Below the pieces are notes generated by a model, which saw only the letters and a list, made by a program, of their open reading frames with translations, had not been told where the DNA came from and searched no databases. From the NCBI RefSeq assembly GCF_002835805.1, contig NZ_PISE01000043.1, positions 46,532 to 110,531 on the forward strand: a DNA stretch of 64,000 bases. Reading direction: 5' to 3'. Position 1 is the stretch's first letter, and the number at the start of each line of letters is the position of its first letter. Positions 43,247 to 53,237 of this stretch are shown one piece after another. The DNA is from Niallia nealsonii (GTDB lineage: Bacteria > Bacillota > Bacilli > Bacillales > Cytobacillaceae). The position numbers were made by a program, and so were the translations under genes.

Positions 43247-44965
43247 ATGAATATGGAAGCGTTTCCACCTGTTAAAGGGAATTATAACCTGAAAAACTAT
43301 GAAGAAATGTACCAACATTTCAATTGGAAAGAAGCGGAAGAGAATTTTTCTTGGCATCAAACAGGAAAAATAAATGCAGCATATGAAGTAATTGACCGCC
43401 ACGCTGAAAGTTCACGAAAACATAAAGTTGCCCTCTACTATTTAAGTCAAACTAGAAATGAGAAATATACATTTAATGATATGAAAAAACAAACAAATAA
43501 AGCGGGGAATGTTTTAAAGGAAAAAGGTGCTGTCCAAAAAGGAGACCGGGTATTTATTTTTATGCCACGCTCACCAGAATTATATTTTGCTCTTCTTGGC
43601 GCCATTAAATTAGGAGCGATTATTGGTCCATTATTTGAGGCGTTTATGGAAGATGCTGTAAAGGATAGACTGCAAGACAGTGCTGCAAAAGTGTTGATTA
43701 CAACACCAGAATTGGTCGACCGTGTTCCAATTGATGAATTGGAAGCATTGGAGACGATTTTTCTTGTTGGCGAAGATATTAAAGAGGAAGGCAAATTTGT
43801 TGATTTTCTAAAGTATTTTCAAACAGCTTCCAATGAGTTAGAAGTGGAATGGGTGGAAAGAAACGATGGGTTAATTCTTCACTATACATCTGGTTCTACG
43901 GGCAAACCCAAAGGTGTTCTTCATGTTCATCATGCGATGGTTCAGCATTATCAGACTGCTAAATGGGTGCTTGATTTACAAGAAGATGACATTTATTGGT
44001 GCACCGCAGATCCAGGCTGGGTGACAGGAACTTCTTATGGGATTTTTGGTCCATGGCTGATTGGAGCTACTAATATTGTAGTGGGTGGGCGTTTTAGTCC
44101 TGATGCATGGTATAAAACAATTGAGACTTTTGGGGTGACGGTTTGGTATAGTGCGCCGACTTCTTTTAGAATGTTAATGAGTGCAGGCGAAGAAGTAGTC
44201 GACAAATATAGTTTATCTTCCTTGCGCCATATCTTAAGTGTGGGGGAGCCATTAAATCCAGAAGTAATTCGCTGGGGATATGAGGTGTTTGGTCATCGTA
44301 TTCATGATACATGGTGGATGACAGAAACTGGAGCACAGCTTATTTGCAATTATCCATCCATGGAAATAAAACCTGGTTCGATGGGAAAACCAATTCCAGG
44401 GGTAGAGGCTGCAATTGTTGATGATACGGGAAATGTTCTGCCGCCAAATCAGATGGGGAATTTAGCGATAAAAAAAGGCTGGCCATCTATGATGAATACG
44501 ATTTGGAATAATCAAAAAAAATATGAGAGTTATTTTCTTCTAAATGAATGGTATGTTTCTGGAGACTCTGCTTATATGGATGAAGATGGATATTTCTGGT
44601 TCCAAGGTCGAGTAGATGATGTTATTATGACGGCTGGAGAGCGAGTAGGGCCATTTGAAGTAGAAAATAAGCTTATTGAATTTCCAGCTGTTGCAGAAGC
44701 GGGAGTTATCGGGAAGCCAGATGCGATTAGAGGAGAAATTATTAAAGCATTTGTTGCCCTTAGAGATGGTTATCAAGAGTCAGATCAATTAAAAGAAGAA
44801 ATACGCCAGTTTGTAAAAAATGGTCTCGCTGCACATGCTGCACCGAGAGAAATTGAGTTTATTGCAAAATTGCCGAAAACAAGAAGCGGCAAAATTATGC
44901 GACGGGTGCTAAAAGCATGGGAACTTGGACTTCCAACAGGTGATTTATCGACAATGGAAGATTAA
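43247..44965 (+). CDS. acsA: Acetyl-CoA synthetase
   Basis: A 572-residue AMP-forming acetate-CoA ligase, the same length as B. subtilis AcsA and near-collinear with it. Motifs are the P-loop-like YTSGSTGKPKGVLHVH, WWMTETGAQLICNYP, YVSGDSAYMDEDGYFWFQGRVDD and the acylation-sensitive lysine segment PKTRSGKIMRRVLKAWE near the C-terminus. It activates acetate for growth after glucose exhaustion. The promoter and a cre site in the first codons predict CcpA repression. No acuABC genes are present next to it, unlike B. subtilis. RBS GAGGGGG. Confidence 0.95.
   Translation: MNMEAFPPVKGNYNLKNYEEMYQHFNWKEAEENFSWHQTGKINAAYEVIDRHAESSRKHKVALYYLSQTRNEKYTFNDMKKQTNKAGNVLKEKGAVQKGDRVFIFMPRSPELYFALLGAIKLGAIIGPLFEAFMEDAVKDRLQDSAAKVLITTPELVDRVPIDELEALETIFLVGEDIKEEGKFVDFLKYFQTASNELEVEWVERNDGLILHYTSGSTGKPKGVLHVHHAMVQHYQTAKWVLDLQEDDIYWCTADPGWVTGTSYGIFGPWLIGATNIVVGGRFSPDAWYKTIETFGVTVWYSAPTSFRMLMSAGEEVVDKYSLSSLRHILSVGEPLNPEVIRWGYEVFGHRIHDTWWMTETGAQLICNYPSMEIKPGSMGKPIPGVEAAIVDDTGNVLPPNQMGNLAIKKGWPSMMNTIWNNQKKYESYFLLNEWYVSGDSAYMDEDGYFWFQGRVDDVIMTAGERVGPFEVENKLIEFPAVAEAGVIGKPDAIRGEIIKAFVALRDGYQESDQLKEEIRQFVKNGLAAHAAPREIEFIAKLPKTRSGKIMRRVLKAWELGLPTGDLSTMED
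43254..43267. promoter_or_regulatory. CcpA cre site inside the acsA start region
   Basis: TGGAAGCGTTTCCA, preceded by A, matches the cre pattern WTGNAANCGNWNNCA at every fixed base. It covers codons 3-7 of acsA, about 40 bases downstream of the predicted transcription start, which suits a roadblock type of catabolite repression as known for B. subtilis acsA. Confidence 0.7.
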
Positions 44966-45324
44966 TCGCCTAGTACCTAGTATTTCTAGAATTATTTTTC
45001 CACAAAATCATATCTCTAACGTTGTATGTAACATGCTTTTACCTTTAAGATTGATAGTGAATTCCTTTTTGATAAAGCTTAATCGAGTAATGATTCCCAT
45101 TTGTTTATAGATGGACGAAGTTTTAAATACATATTCGATTTTGTTTGGCATATGTAAAAAAGGAAGTGCAGCAAAGATTTATTTTAAAGATTCTATTTAG
45201 CTTTTAATATGACTTTGTTTAAATTGATTCATAGGATTTATGGTGGCTTTGATTATAATTGCTTAAATCTTTTGTGAAAACAAACAGTTTAAGTTTATAT
45301 TATTACCTTTTCTAATCGCTTTTT
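44966..45324. other. Intergenic region after acsA with no clear gene
   Basis: An AT-rich gap of 359 bases between acsA and a TTAACGGGC repeat copy. Short open frames lack an RBS. No strong acsA terminator was identified. Confidence 0.45.
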
Positions 45325-45432
45325 TATCACGCAGTAATGGGCTTTTAATCCTCGCTTAAGGGATGATAAGAGAAGACGAGAAATTTAGATGGGGAGAAAC
45401 TAGCCCGTAGAAGCTAGATTAGTTCCACTTTA
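45325..45432 (+). repeat. TTAACGGGC interspersed repeat, copy f
   Basis: Left box TATCACGCAGTAATGGGCTT, internal ACGAGAAAT-like segment shared with copies a and c, ACTAGCCCGT complementary to the left box, and right end CCACTTTA. It lies in the gap between acsA and the convergent metH, 26 bases before the met operon terminator. Confidence 0.7.
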
Positions 45433-45451
45433 TTATACCTCCCAGCATAAG

Positions 45452-45502
45452 CATAAAAAAAGGAACAAATTCTCCTATTTTGGCTGGAGAATTTGTTCCT
45501 TT
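45452..45502 (-). terminator. Terminator of the methionine operon
   Basis: A perfect 17-bp inverted repeat (45459-45475 and 45486-45502). On the minus strand it is followed by a U-run, 5 bases after the metH stop. Confidence 0.9.
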
Positions 45503-45506
45503 ATCA

Positions 45507-48500
45507 TTATAGGGAACTTGTTAATACATTAAAATATCTTGCATCAGGATGGGCAAAAATCATGGCCGATACAGATGCTTCTGGCTCCATCATGCATTCT
45601 TCTGTTAAGTTAATGCCGATATTTGCTGGAGCAATTAATTCAAATAATTTTTTTTGATCTTCCAATTCAGGACAAGCAGGATAGCCGAAAGAATATCGCT
45701 GACCTTGATATTTTGCCGTAAAGCGGTCTTTCATTGTAAAATCAATTGGATCAGGGAAACCCCAGCGATCTCTTATTTGGCGATGAATCAATTCTGCAAA
45801 TCCTTCTGCCATCTCAAGCGCAAGTGATTGAAGGGCATGGGATTCTAAAAATTTCCCAGCTTTTTTTAAAGATTCTGAAGCTTCTCTGATGCCATTTCCA
45901 GACGTTACTGCAAAAAACGCTACATAATCCATGATGCCGCTGTCGACAGATTTTACATAATCGGCAAGACATAAAAAAGGCGCTTTGTCTTGTCTTGGGA
46001 AATCAAAGACTTGAATAACTTCTTGTTTGTTTTCCGGATGATAAATGAGCACTTTATTGCCATCTGATTGTGCAGGGAAAAACTGATAAACGCCTTGTGG
46101 TTTAATCCAGCTATTTTTTTCTGATTCAACAATCAGATTTTCGACTATTTCATTAATTTTTACTGTTTTTTCATCATTTGCCGCAAGTAGGTTTTCGATT
46201 TTTCCTTTTACGCCTAAATGATGCCCTAACAGCATTTGTTTATTTACATATGGTTTAATATGTGAAATAGAGTAGTTCGTTAGTATATGTCGTTTTGTAT
46301 CTTGTGGCACAAAAACAGGGACATTTTGATTAACCGTTTTGGTTATTTTTACTGGAGCTTTGGCAGGTTTAACTGCCACATTTGCAGCAGAGGCTGCAAG
46401 TTTTGCTCTTTTTTCTTCTTGTTCCTTTTTAAGTTGTGTTATTTCCAAAGGATTTGACAGCTGATTTGCAATGGAAAGACCATTCATCGCATCTTTTGCA
46501 TAAAGCACTAAGCCATCATATTCTTGGGAAATTTTTGTGTCGGTGAATTTCCTTGAAAGGGCGGCACCGCCAACTAAAATAGGGATATCAATTCCAGCTT
46601 GTTTCATATCCGATGCTGTTAATACCATCTGTTGTGCGGATTTTACCAAAAGACCGGAAAGGCCGACCATATCAGGCTTTTCCTTTTTAACGGCTGCAAC
46701 AAGTTCAGAAGGAGGCACTTTAATGCCTAAATCAATTACTTTAAAGCCATTATTGCTTAAAATAATATCTACTAAGTTTTTGCCGATATCATGGACATCA
46801 CCTTTAACGGTTGCCAAAATAATTTTCCCTTTTGTTGCACTTGTTTCATTTTTTTCCATATGTGGTTCTAGATGGGAAACGGCTGCTTTCATTACTTCTG
46901 CACTTTGCAAAACTTCTGCAACAATCAGCTGATTGTCATTAAATAGGCGGCCGACTTCTTTCATGCCATCCATTAATGGTCCATTAATAATATCAAGTGG
47001 AGCGCTATAGTTGATTAATGCTTGATCTAAATCTTTATGCAAGCCTTCTTTTGTTCCTTCCACGACATAATAGGCTAATCTTTCATCCAATGTCATATCA
47101 GGCAATGTGCTTTTTTGTTCTTTTTTCTTGCCACGGTAGAAGTTTGTAAATGTAGCAAGTGATTCATCAGTTGTATCAAACAATAATTTTTCAGCTAATG
47201 CTACTTCCTCTTTGGAGATGGAAGCAAATCGCTCTAACTTTTCGGTATTGACTATCGCATAATCTAATCCAGCTTGTGTACAGTGATATAAGAACACACT
47301 ATTAAGCACTTCGCGGCCAACAGGAGGCAGACCGAAGGAAACATTGCTTATCCCTAAAATGGTTTGCACATCTGGACATGCTTCTTTAATTAGTCTAATG
47401 CCGTCGACAGTAGCTTTTGCAGAGCCGATATATTGTTCATCGCCTGTTCCAACAGGGAAGACAAGTGGATCAAAAATAATATCTTGTCCATTTAGCTTGT
47501 ATTTTTTCGTTAATAGTTCATAGGATCTTTTGGCAATTTCAAGTTTCTTCTCAGCAGTAACTCCCATTCCTTTTTCATCAATTGTTCCAACAACAACAGC
47601 TGCTCCGTATTTATGGACGATTGGAAGAATAGCCTCAAATCTTTCTTCGCCATCTTCTAAGTTAATGCTATTGATAATTACTTTACCTTGAGAGTAAGAA
47701 AGAGCTTTTTCAATTACTTTTTCATCCGTTGAGTCGATTACAAGAGGCACTTTGATTTTTTTGCCAACCTCTTCCATAAATTTTTGCATATCTTCTATTT
47801 CGTCCCGATCAGGGTCTGCTAAACAAATATCGATAACATGTGCTCCGCCTTTTACTTGTGCTCTGGCGACTTCTGATGCTTCTTCATATTTGCCTTCACT
47901 AATTAATCGTTTAAATTTGCGGGAGCCAATAACATTTGTTCTTTCGCCGACCATAATAGGGCGGAGTGTTGGATCATCATAAATAAATGGTTCAATCCCT
48001 GATACCATATGGGTATTATGATTTTTTGCTTGTCTGGGCTGAAGATCCTTCATTTTATCCGCAATTGCTTTAATATGCTCAGGCGTTGTCCCACAGCAGC
48101 CGCCGACAACATTCAGCCAGCCTTCACTTGCAAATCCAGCAAGCTTTTCTGCAAGTGAAAGGGGAGTTTCATGATATTGACCTTCTTCATCTGGCAAACC
48201 TGCATTTGGATAACAGCTGACTGCAAATTGAGACAAATTAGAAAGGGAGCGGATATGGTCTTGCATAAACTCCGGTCCTGTTGCACAGTTTAGACCGATA
48301 GCAATTGGGTTCATATGCTCAATAGAGATATAAAATGCCTCAATAGATTGACCCGCTAAAGTGGTGCCCATTGGTTCGATTGTGCCAGAAATCATTAATG
48401 GCAGTTCAATGCCAGTTTTTTCAAAAGCTTGTTGGATGCCAATAAATCCTGCTTTTACATTCAGCATATCTTGGCTTGTTTCCAACAGTAGAAGATCAAC

Positions 48501-48968
48501 GCCGCCATCAATTAAACCACGTGTTTGTTCCTCATAGGAAGAAATAAGTTCATCGAATGTTGTACCGCCTGTTACACTTAATGTTTTTGTTGTTGGACCC
48601 ATTGCTCCAGCTACATATCTTGGCCAATCAGTCGTTGAAAATTTTTCTGCAGCTGCTTTCGCCAATTTTGCAGCAGTAATATTATTTTCATATGCAACAT
48701 GCGCAAGATTGTATTCATCTAAAACAATGCTTGTTGAACCAAACGTGTTTGTCTCAATAATATCTGCGCCAGCTTCAAGATAAGCTTCATGGATTTTTGA
48801 AATAACATCAGGGCGAGTGAAGTTTAAATTCTCATTACAGCCTTCCAAATCTTCTCCGCCAAAATCATCTGCTGTAAGATTTTCCTGCTGCAGCATCGTT
48901 CCCATTGCGCCATCCATGATGAGAATTCGATTTTTTAGTTCATCCTTTAATGTTGCTGTTTGATTCAT
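45507..48968 (-). CDS. metH: Cobalamin-dependent methionine synthase
   Basis: A 1153-residue modular enzyme transferring methyl from 5-methyltetrahydrofolate to homocysteine via cobalamin. The homocysteine domain (about 1-320) has zinc cysteines in GLNCATGPEF and GGCCGTTPEH. The pterin domain (about 335-600) has RPIMVGERTNVIGSRKF. The cap and B12 domains (about 620-860) have KGDVHDIGKN with the cobalt-ligand His. The AdoMet reactivation domain (about 930-1153) is near LTEECMMEPEASVSAMIFAHPDARYF. All four modules are present. It overlaps yitJ by ATGA as last gene of the S-box operon. B. subtilis itself uses MetE, so this enzyme indicates B12 use. Confidence 0.96.
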   Translation of the reverse strand: MNQTATLKDELKNRILIMDGAMGTMLQQENLTADDFGGEDLEGCNENLNFTRPDVISKIHEAYLEAGADIIETNTFGSTSIVLDEYNLAHVAYENNITAAKLAKAAAEKFSTTDWPRYVAGAMGPTTKTLSVTGGTTFDELISSYEEQTRGLIDGGVDLLLLETSQDMLNVKAGFIGIQQAFEKTGIELPLMISGTIEPMGTTLAGQSIEAFYISIEHMNPIAIGLNCATGPEFMQDHIRSLSNLSQFAVSCYPNAGLPDEEGQYHETPLSLAEKLAGFASEGWLNVVGGCCGTTPEHIKAIADKMKDLQPRQAKNHNTHMVSGIEPFIYDDPTLRPIMVGERTNVIGSRKFKRLISEGKYEEASEVARAQVKGGAHVIDICLADPDRDEIEDMQKFMEEVGKKIKVPLVIDSTDEKVIEKALSYSQGKVIINSINLEDGEERFEAILPIVHKYGAAVVVGTIDEKGMGVTAEKKLEIAKRSYELLTKKYKLNGQDIIFDPLVFPVGTGDEQYIGSAKATVDGIRLIKEACPDVQTILGISNVSFGLPPVGREVLNSVFLYHCTQAGLDYAIVNTEKLERFASISKEEVALAEKLLFDTTDESLATFTNFYRGKKKEQKSTLPDMTLDERLAYYVVEGTKEGLHKDLDQALINYSAPLDIINGPLMDGMKEVGRLFNDNQLIVAEVLQSAEVMKAAVSHLEPHMEKNETSATKGKIILATVKGDVHDIGKNLVDIILSNNGFKVIDLGIKVPPSELVAAVKKEKPDMVGLSGLLVKSAQQMVLTASDMKQAGIDIPILVGGAALSRKFTDTKISQEYDGLVLYAKDAMNGLSIANQLSNPLEITQLKKEQEEKRAKLAASAANVAVKPAKAPVKITKTVNQNVPVFVPQDTKRHILTNYSISHIKPYVNKQMLLGHHLGVKGKIENLLAANDEKTVKINEIVENLIVESEKNSWIKPQGVYQFFPAQSDGNKVLIYHPENKQEVIQVFDFPRQDKAPFLCLADYVKSVDSGIMDYVAFFAVTSGNGIREASESLKKAGKFLESHALQSLALEMAEGFAELIHRQIRDRWGFPDPIDFTMKDRFTAKYQGQRYSFGYPACPELEDQKKLFELIAPANIGINLTEECMMEPEASVSAMIFAHPDARYFNVLTSSL

Positions 48969-50812
48969 GTAGTAATCCTCCTTAAAGGGCCAGTTATTTC
49001 ATGCGTATATAATGCAAGTTCAACCGAGAGTTCATATCGCAAAAATGGTGTGATTAGATAGATTCCATTAAAATATTGGGAAGCAACATCAATAAGAGAT
49101 TTGGTAATCTTAATACCTTCTCTCGCTGCTTGCACAGGGTTATCTTTATACTGTGCCATTGTATTGCGAATCGAATCAGCAATTTTGATGCCAGGAACTT
49201 CATTATGAAGAAACTCTGCATTATTGCTGCTAGTCAAAGGCATCAGTCCAATATAAATCGGCGTTTTAATATGTTTTGTTGCTTCATATAATTCTATGAT
49301 TTTTTCTTCGGAATAAACAGGCTGTGTAATAAAATAATCGGCGCCTGCTTCGATTTTCTTTTCTAGTCTTTTTACTGCTTTATCCACTTGGCGAACATTT
49401 GGATTAAAAGCAGCTGCAACGGAAAAATTAGTTTTTTCCCCTAAATCTTTTCCAGAAAGAGATAAGCCCTCATTTAATTGCTTAATCATTGATATTAAAT
49501 CTAAGCTTGTCATATCATAAACAGAGGAGGCTCCTGGAAAATCGCCAACTCTTGCAGGATCGCCTGTAATGGCTAGTATATCGTTTAATCCTAAAGTATG
49601 AAGCCCCATTAAGTGGGATTGCAAACCGATCATATTGCGATCACGGCAAGCAATATGAATTAGTGGACGAATGCCAATTTGATTTTTTGTCATCGAACCA
49701 AGAGCAGAGTTGCATATTCTAGGAGAAGCAAGGCTGTTATCTGCAAGAGTAATAGCATCGATTCCAGCTTCTTTTAATTTTTGTGCTCCTTCAAAAAAAC
49801 GTTTTGTATCTAGTTTTCTTGGCGGATCGAGTTCTACAATGACAGATGGTCTTTCCTTTACAATATTCTCTAAAGGCTCTTTGTCTCTTCTTTGTTTTTT
49901 TGCAATAGTTATACTGTCTGCCTGTTTTGCAGCAATTGTTTTTTCTGTTATAGGTTCACAGTCTTTTAAGCTTTCAGCAAAGTTTTTAATATGTTCTGGT
50001 GTTGTTCCACAGCATCCACCTAAAAGGCGAACACCTTGGTTGCGGAATTCAACTGCTGATTGCCTAAAGTATTCTGCATTATCTTTATATTCAAAAACAC
50101 CATCATTATAGCTTGGCAAGCTTGCATTAGGATAGGCAGATAAGTAAGCATTTTTAAGTAATGGCACCTCTTTTAAGGAGGCAATCATATGATGTGGACC
50201 AAGTCGGCAGTTTAGTCCAACTACATCAGCGCCTATTTGTTCTAGTTCTTTGAATGCTTCTATAATAGGAATACGGTTTTGCAAATAACCGATTTCATGT
50301 GCAGAAACTTGGGCAATAATCGGGATATTTGTTTCTTTTTTGGCAATGGAAAGTACGGTCTTTAATTCCTCAAGATCATAAAATGTTTCTAAAAGAATTC
50401 CGTCTACACCTTCTAAAAGGAGGCAGTAGAGCTGTTCACGGAAGCTTCTTTTTATTTCTTCTAAGGTAATTGCTTGTGGTTTAATTCCTCTGTTACCACC
50501 GATTGTCCCTAAAATATGGGCGTTGCTATTTTTTGCTGCTTGTTTGGCGATGCGGACAGCCGCGCTATTTATTTCTTTTACTGAATCTTCTAATCCATAT
50601 CTTTGCAATTTTAAATAGTTTGCAGCATACGTATTTGTTTGAATTAAATCGGCGCCGGCTTCAATATAGGCACGGTGAATTTTTTCAATTTGGCTGCTGT
50701 GTGAAAGGTTTAGCTCTTCTAAACAGCTATCCTTGCCGTAGGAGTAGAGCAGGGTGCCCATTGCTCCATCGGCTATTAATATTTGGTTTTTCATTTTTGT
50801 TAAAAAGGACAT
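48965..50812 (-). CDS. yitJ: Bifunctional homocysteine S-methyltransferase / methylenetetrahydrofolate reductase
   Basis: A 615-residue fusion, as in B. subtilis YitJ. The N-terminal homocysteine methyltransferase domain (about 1-290) carries zinc cysteines in GLNCRLGPH and LLGGCCGTTPEH. The C-terminal MetF-type FAD domain (about 320-610) has VIVELDPPRKLD, NDILAITGDPARVGDFPG and ADYFITQPVYSEEK. It makes 5-methyltetrahydrofolate and can methylate homocysteine. It sits between metC (16-base gap) and metH (4-base overlap), so methyl-folate supply and its consumer are translated together. GAGGTG precedes the ATG. Confidence 0.95.
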   Translation of the reverse strand: MSFLTKMKNQILIADGAMGTLLYSYGKDSCLEELNLSHSSQIEKIHRAYIEAGADLIQTNTYAANYLKLQRYGLEDSVKEINSAAVRIAKQAAKNSNAHILGTIGGNRGIKPQAITLEEIKRSFREQLYCLLLEGVDGILLETFYDLEELKTVLSIAKKETNIPIIAQVSAHEIGYLQNRIPIIEAFKELEQIGADVVGLNCRLGPHHMIASLKEVPLLKNAYLSAYPNASLPSYNDGVFEYKDNAEYFRQSAVEFRNQGVRLLGGCCGTTPEHIKNFAESLKDCEPITEKTIAAKQADSITIAKKQRRDKEPLENIVKERPSVIVELDPPRKLDTKRFFEGAQKLKEAGIDAITLADNSLASPRICNSALGSMTKNQIGIRPLIHIACRDRNMIGLQSHLMGLHTLGLNDILAITGDPARVGDFPGASSVYDMTSLDLISMIKQLNEGLSLSGKDLGEKTNFSVAAAFNPNVRQVDKAVKRLEKKIEAGADYFITQPVYSEEKIIELYEATKHIKTPIYIGLMPLTSSNNAEFLHNEVPGIKIADSIRNTMAQYKDNPVQAAREGIKITKSLIDVASQYFNGIYLITPFLRYELSVELALYTHEITGPLRRITT

Positions 50813-50828
50813 GTGGACACCTCAAGTT

Positions 50829-51998
50829 TTAAATGATTTGCAGTTCAGCTGTTTTTTTTAGCGCTTGATCAAAATCTTTAATCAAGTCTTCGGGATTTTC
50901 TAAACCGACTGATAAACGAAGGAGAGCGTCTGTTATTCCTCGTTCTTGTCTCGCAATAGGACCCATTGCAGCATGGGACATTTTAGCAGGATAAGAAAGA
51001 ATGGATTCCACAGCGCCTAAACTAACCGCAAATACAGGCAGCTCTACATTAGAAACGAATGTGCGCATTGCTTCTTCAGTATGCAGCTCAAAGGAGAATA
51101 CAGCACCAGGTGATGATGCTTGTTCTTTTTGAATCTTATATTGAGGATGATCCTCAAATCCTGGATAATAAACTTTTTTTATTTGCGGATGATTATTTAA
51201 ATAGTTTGCGATTGTAAAAGCTGACCCGCTAGAATGTTTCATGCGAACATGAAGTGTTTTTATGCCTCGAAGTAAAAGCCAGCAATCTTGCACTCCAAGA
51301 ACAGCACCAAATGAGTTTTGCAAATATCCTAATTGTTCTGCCAATTCAGCATCCTTGACAACTGCAAGACCTGCAACAACATCACTATGTCCTGATAGAA
51401 ACTTTGTGGCACTATGCAAGACAATATCTGCACCTAAATTAAGGGGCTTTTGCAAAGCAGGTGTTAAAAAGGTATTGTCGACAAACGTCCATGCATGATG
51501 TTTTTTTGCTAAGGCACTAACTGCTTGAATATCTGTTACTTTTAAAGTAGGATTTGATGGTGTTTCCACATATAATACTTTTGTATTTGGCTGAATGGCT
51601 TTTTCTACTGCTTCCAAATCTGTCATATCAACAAATGTATGTTCAATTCCAAATCGATTTAACACCGTAGTTACCATCCGGTATGTACCACCATAAACAT
51701 CTTCCGTAATAACAACATGATCTCCTTGGGAAAGAAGAAGGAAGGCAGTAGAAATCGCCGCCATTCCTGATGCAAAAGCGAATCCTTTTGTTCCGTCTTC
51801 GAGTTCTGCAATCACTTCCTCCACTGCTTCTCTTGTAGGGTTTAAGCTTCTGCTGTAATCATATTTTCCAAATGAGTCGATATTTTCTTGATGGTAGGTG
51901 GATGCATGTTGAATTGGCACACTAACCGCACCTGTTGCTGGGTCGTATTTATGTTTGTTATGCAAAAGTTTTGTTTCAAAGGTGTAGTGGTCGCTCAT
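50829..51998 (-). CDS. metC: Cystathionine beta-lyase
   Basis: A 389-residue Cys/Met-metabolism PLP enzyme. It has YDYSRSLNPTREAVEEVIAELE, FASGMAAIST, the PLP lysine in SATKFLSGHSDVVAG and SVGLENPEDLIKD. Length and operon position equal B. subtilis MetC. It cleaves cystathionine to homocysteine, pyruvate and ammonia. Its start overlaps the metI stop by 4 bases (ATGA), so translation is coupled. MetI and MetC are paralogues side by side, probably from an old duplication. Confidence 0.92.
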   Translation of the reverse strand: MSDHYTFETKLLHNKHKYDPATGAVSVPIQHASTYHQENIDSFGKYDYSRSLNPTREAVEEVIAELEDGTKGFAFASGMAAISTAFLLLSQGDHVVITEDVYGGTYRMVTTVLNRFGIEHTFVDMTDLEAVEKAIQPNTKVLYVETPSNPTLKVTDIQAVSALAKKHHAWTFVDNTFLTPALQKPLNLGADIVLHSATKFLSGHSDVVAGLAVVKDAELAEQLGYLQNSFGAVLGVQDCWLLLRGIKTLHVRMKHSSGSAFTIANYLNNHPQIKKVYYPGFEDHPQYKIQKEQASSPGAVFSFELHTEEAMRTFVSNVELPVFAVSLGAVESILSYPAKMSHAAMGPIARQERGITDALLRLSVGLENPEDLIKDFDQALKKTAELQII

Positions 51999-53104
51999 GA
52001 TCTTACCCCCTTAGCAATCGCAAAAGCTTTATCCAAATCTTTAATTAAATCTTCTACATTTTCAATTCCGACTGAAAAGCGTAATAATCGATTGCATACA
52101 CCTGTTTCAATGCGCACCTCTTCTGGAATATCCGCATGTGTTTGTGTAGCAGGGTAGGTAATAAAACTTTCTACTCCTCCTAAGCTTTCGGCAAAAGAAA
52201 TAAGAGTTAAGTTTTGCAAAAACGGATTTACCCATGATTCATCATAAACACGGAAAGAAATCATGCCGCCTCTGCCAGGATATAAAACATCAATAACACT
52301 TTCATGTTCTTCTAAATAAGATGCAAGTGCTTTTGCATTTTCCTCATGTTTTGCGATTCTTAATGCCAATGTTTTCATGCCTCTCATTAATAGCCAAGAA
52401 TCAAAAGGACTAAGAACAGCTCCTATTGCATTATGGTGCATTGCAAGTTCATTGCAAAGATCTTCACCTTTTGCGACAATTGCTCCTGCAAGAACATCAT
52501 TATGCCCACCTAAATATTTTGTAGCACTGTGGATGACAATATCAGCTCCAAGTGTAATTGGCTGTTGAATAATTGGTGTGTAGAAAGTATTGTCAACAAT
52601 CAGCAATATATCGTTTGCTTTTGCTACTTTGCTAACTGCTTCAATATCTGTTACTTCCATTAATGGGTTTGTTGGTGTTTCAAGGAAGATAGCTTTTGTA
52701 TTTTTATTAATTTTTTCAGCAATTTCTTCTATATTAGATGTGTTGACATAGTGACATCGAAGGCCCCACTTTTTAAAGCCTTGTTCTAGAAGTCGATAAG
52801 TCCCTCCATATAAATCTTTGGAAATAATCCACTCATCGCCTGATTGAAAAAGGGAAAGGATAGTTTGGATCGCTGCCATTCCCGAACTGCAAGCATATCC
52901 GCGATCTCCTTCTTCTAAATCAGCAATTGCTTTTTCCAGCACTTCTCTTGTCGGATTTCCAGTGCGAGTATAATCATATCCTGTTGATTCGCCAATTCCT
53001 GTATGTCGATATGCTGTTGAAAAATAGACAGGAGTATTTACTGTTCCCGTTGCATTTTCGCTTCTGTTTCCAATTTGTGCCAATCTTGTTTCTAAACCAT
53101 ACAT
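51995..53104 (-). CDS. metI: Cystathionine gamma-synthase / O-acetylhomoserine thiolyase
   Basis: A 369-residue PLP enzyme of the same family as MetC. It has GYDYTRTGNPTREVLEKAIADLE, CSSGMAAIQT, the PLP lysine in HSATKYLGGHNDVLAG and SVGIENVEDLIKD. It is the first gene of the operon, as in B. subtilis metIC. It joins an activated homoserine with cysteine (cystathionine) or sulfide (homocysteine). GAAGGAG is 9 bases upstream. An S-box riboswitch with terminator lies 134 bases before the start and predicts repression by S-adenosylmethionine. Confidence 0.93.
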   Translation of the reverse strand: MYGLETRLAQIGNRSENATGTVNTPVYFSTAYRHTGIGESTGYDYTRTGNPTREVLEKAIADLEEGDRGYACSSGMAAIQTILSLFQSGDEWIISKDLYGGTYRLLEQGFKKWGLRCHYVNTSNIEEIAEKINKNTKAIFLETPTNPLMEVTDIEAVSKVAKANDILLIVDNTFYTPIIQQPITLGADIVIHSATKYLGGHNDVLAGAIVAKGEDLCNELAMHHNAIGAVLSPFDSWLLMRGMKTLALRIAKHEENAKALASYLEEHESVIDVLYPGRGGMISFRVYDESWVNPFLQNLTLISFAESLGGVESFITYPATQTHADIPEEVRIETGVCNRLLRFSVGIENVEDLIKDLDKAFAIAKGVRS

Positions 53105-53237
53105 ATAAAAACACTCCTTCGATATTTCTTATGCTGTTATTATTTTTTTTTGATAATGGTAATTACAATAATAATTCCTATTAGAAAGGAAAAGACATAT
53201 GAAACATGTTAATTAATGGATGTTTAACAATTTGCAT

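Noticed and set aside
44925..45110. 61-codon frame after acsA
   Set aside because: Starts inside acsA in another frame, with no RBS and no recognisable protein character.
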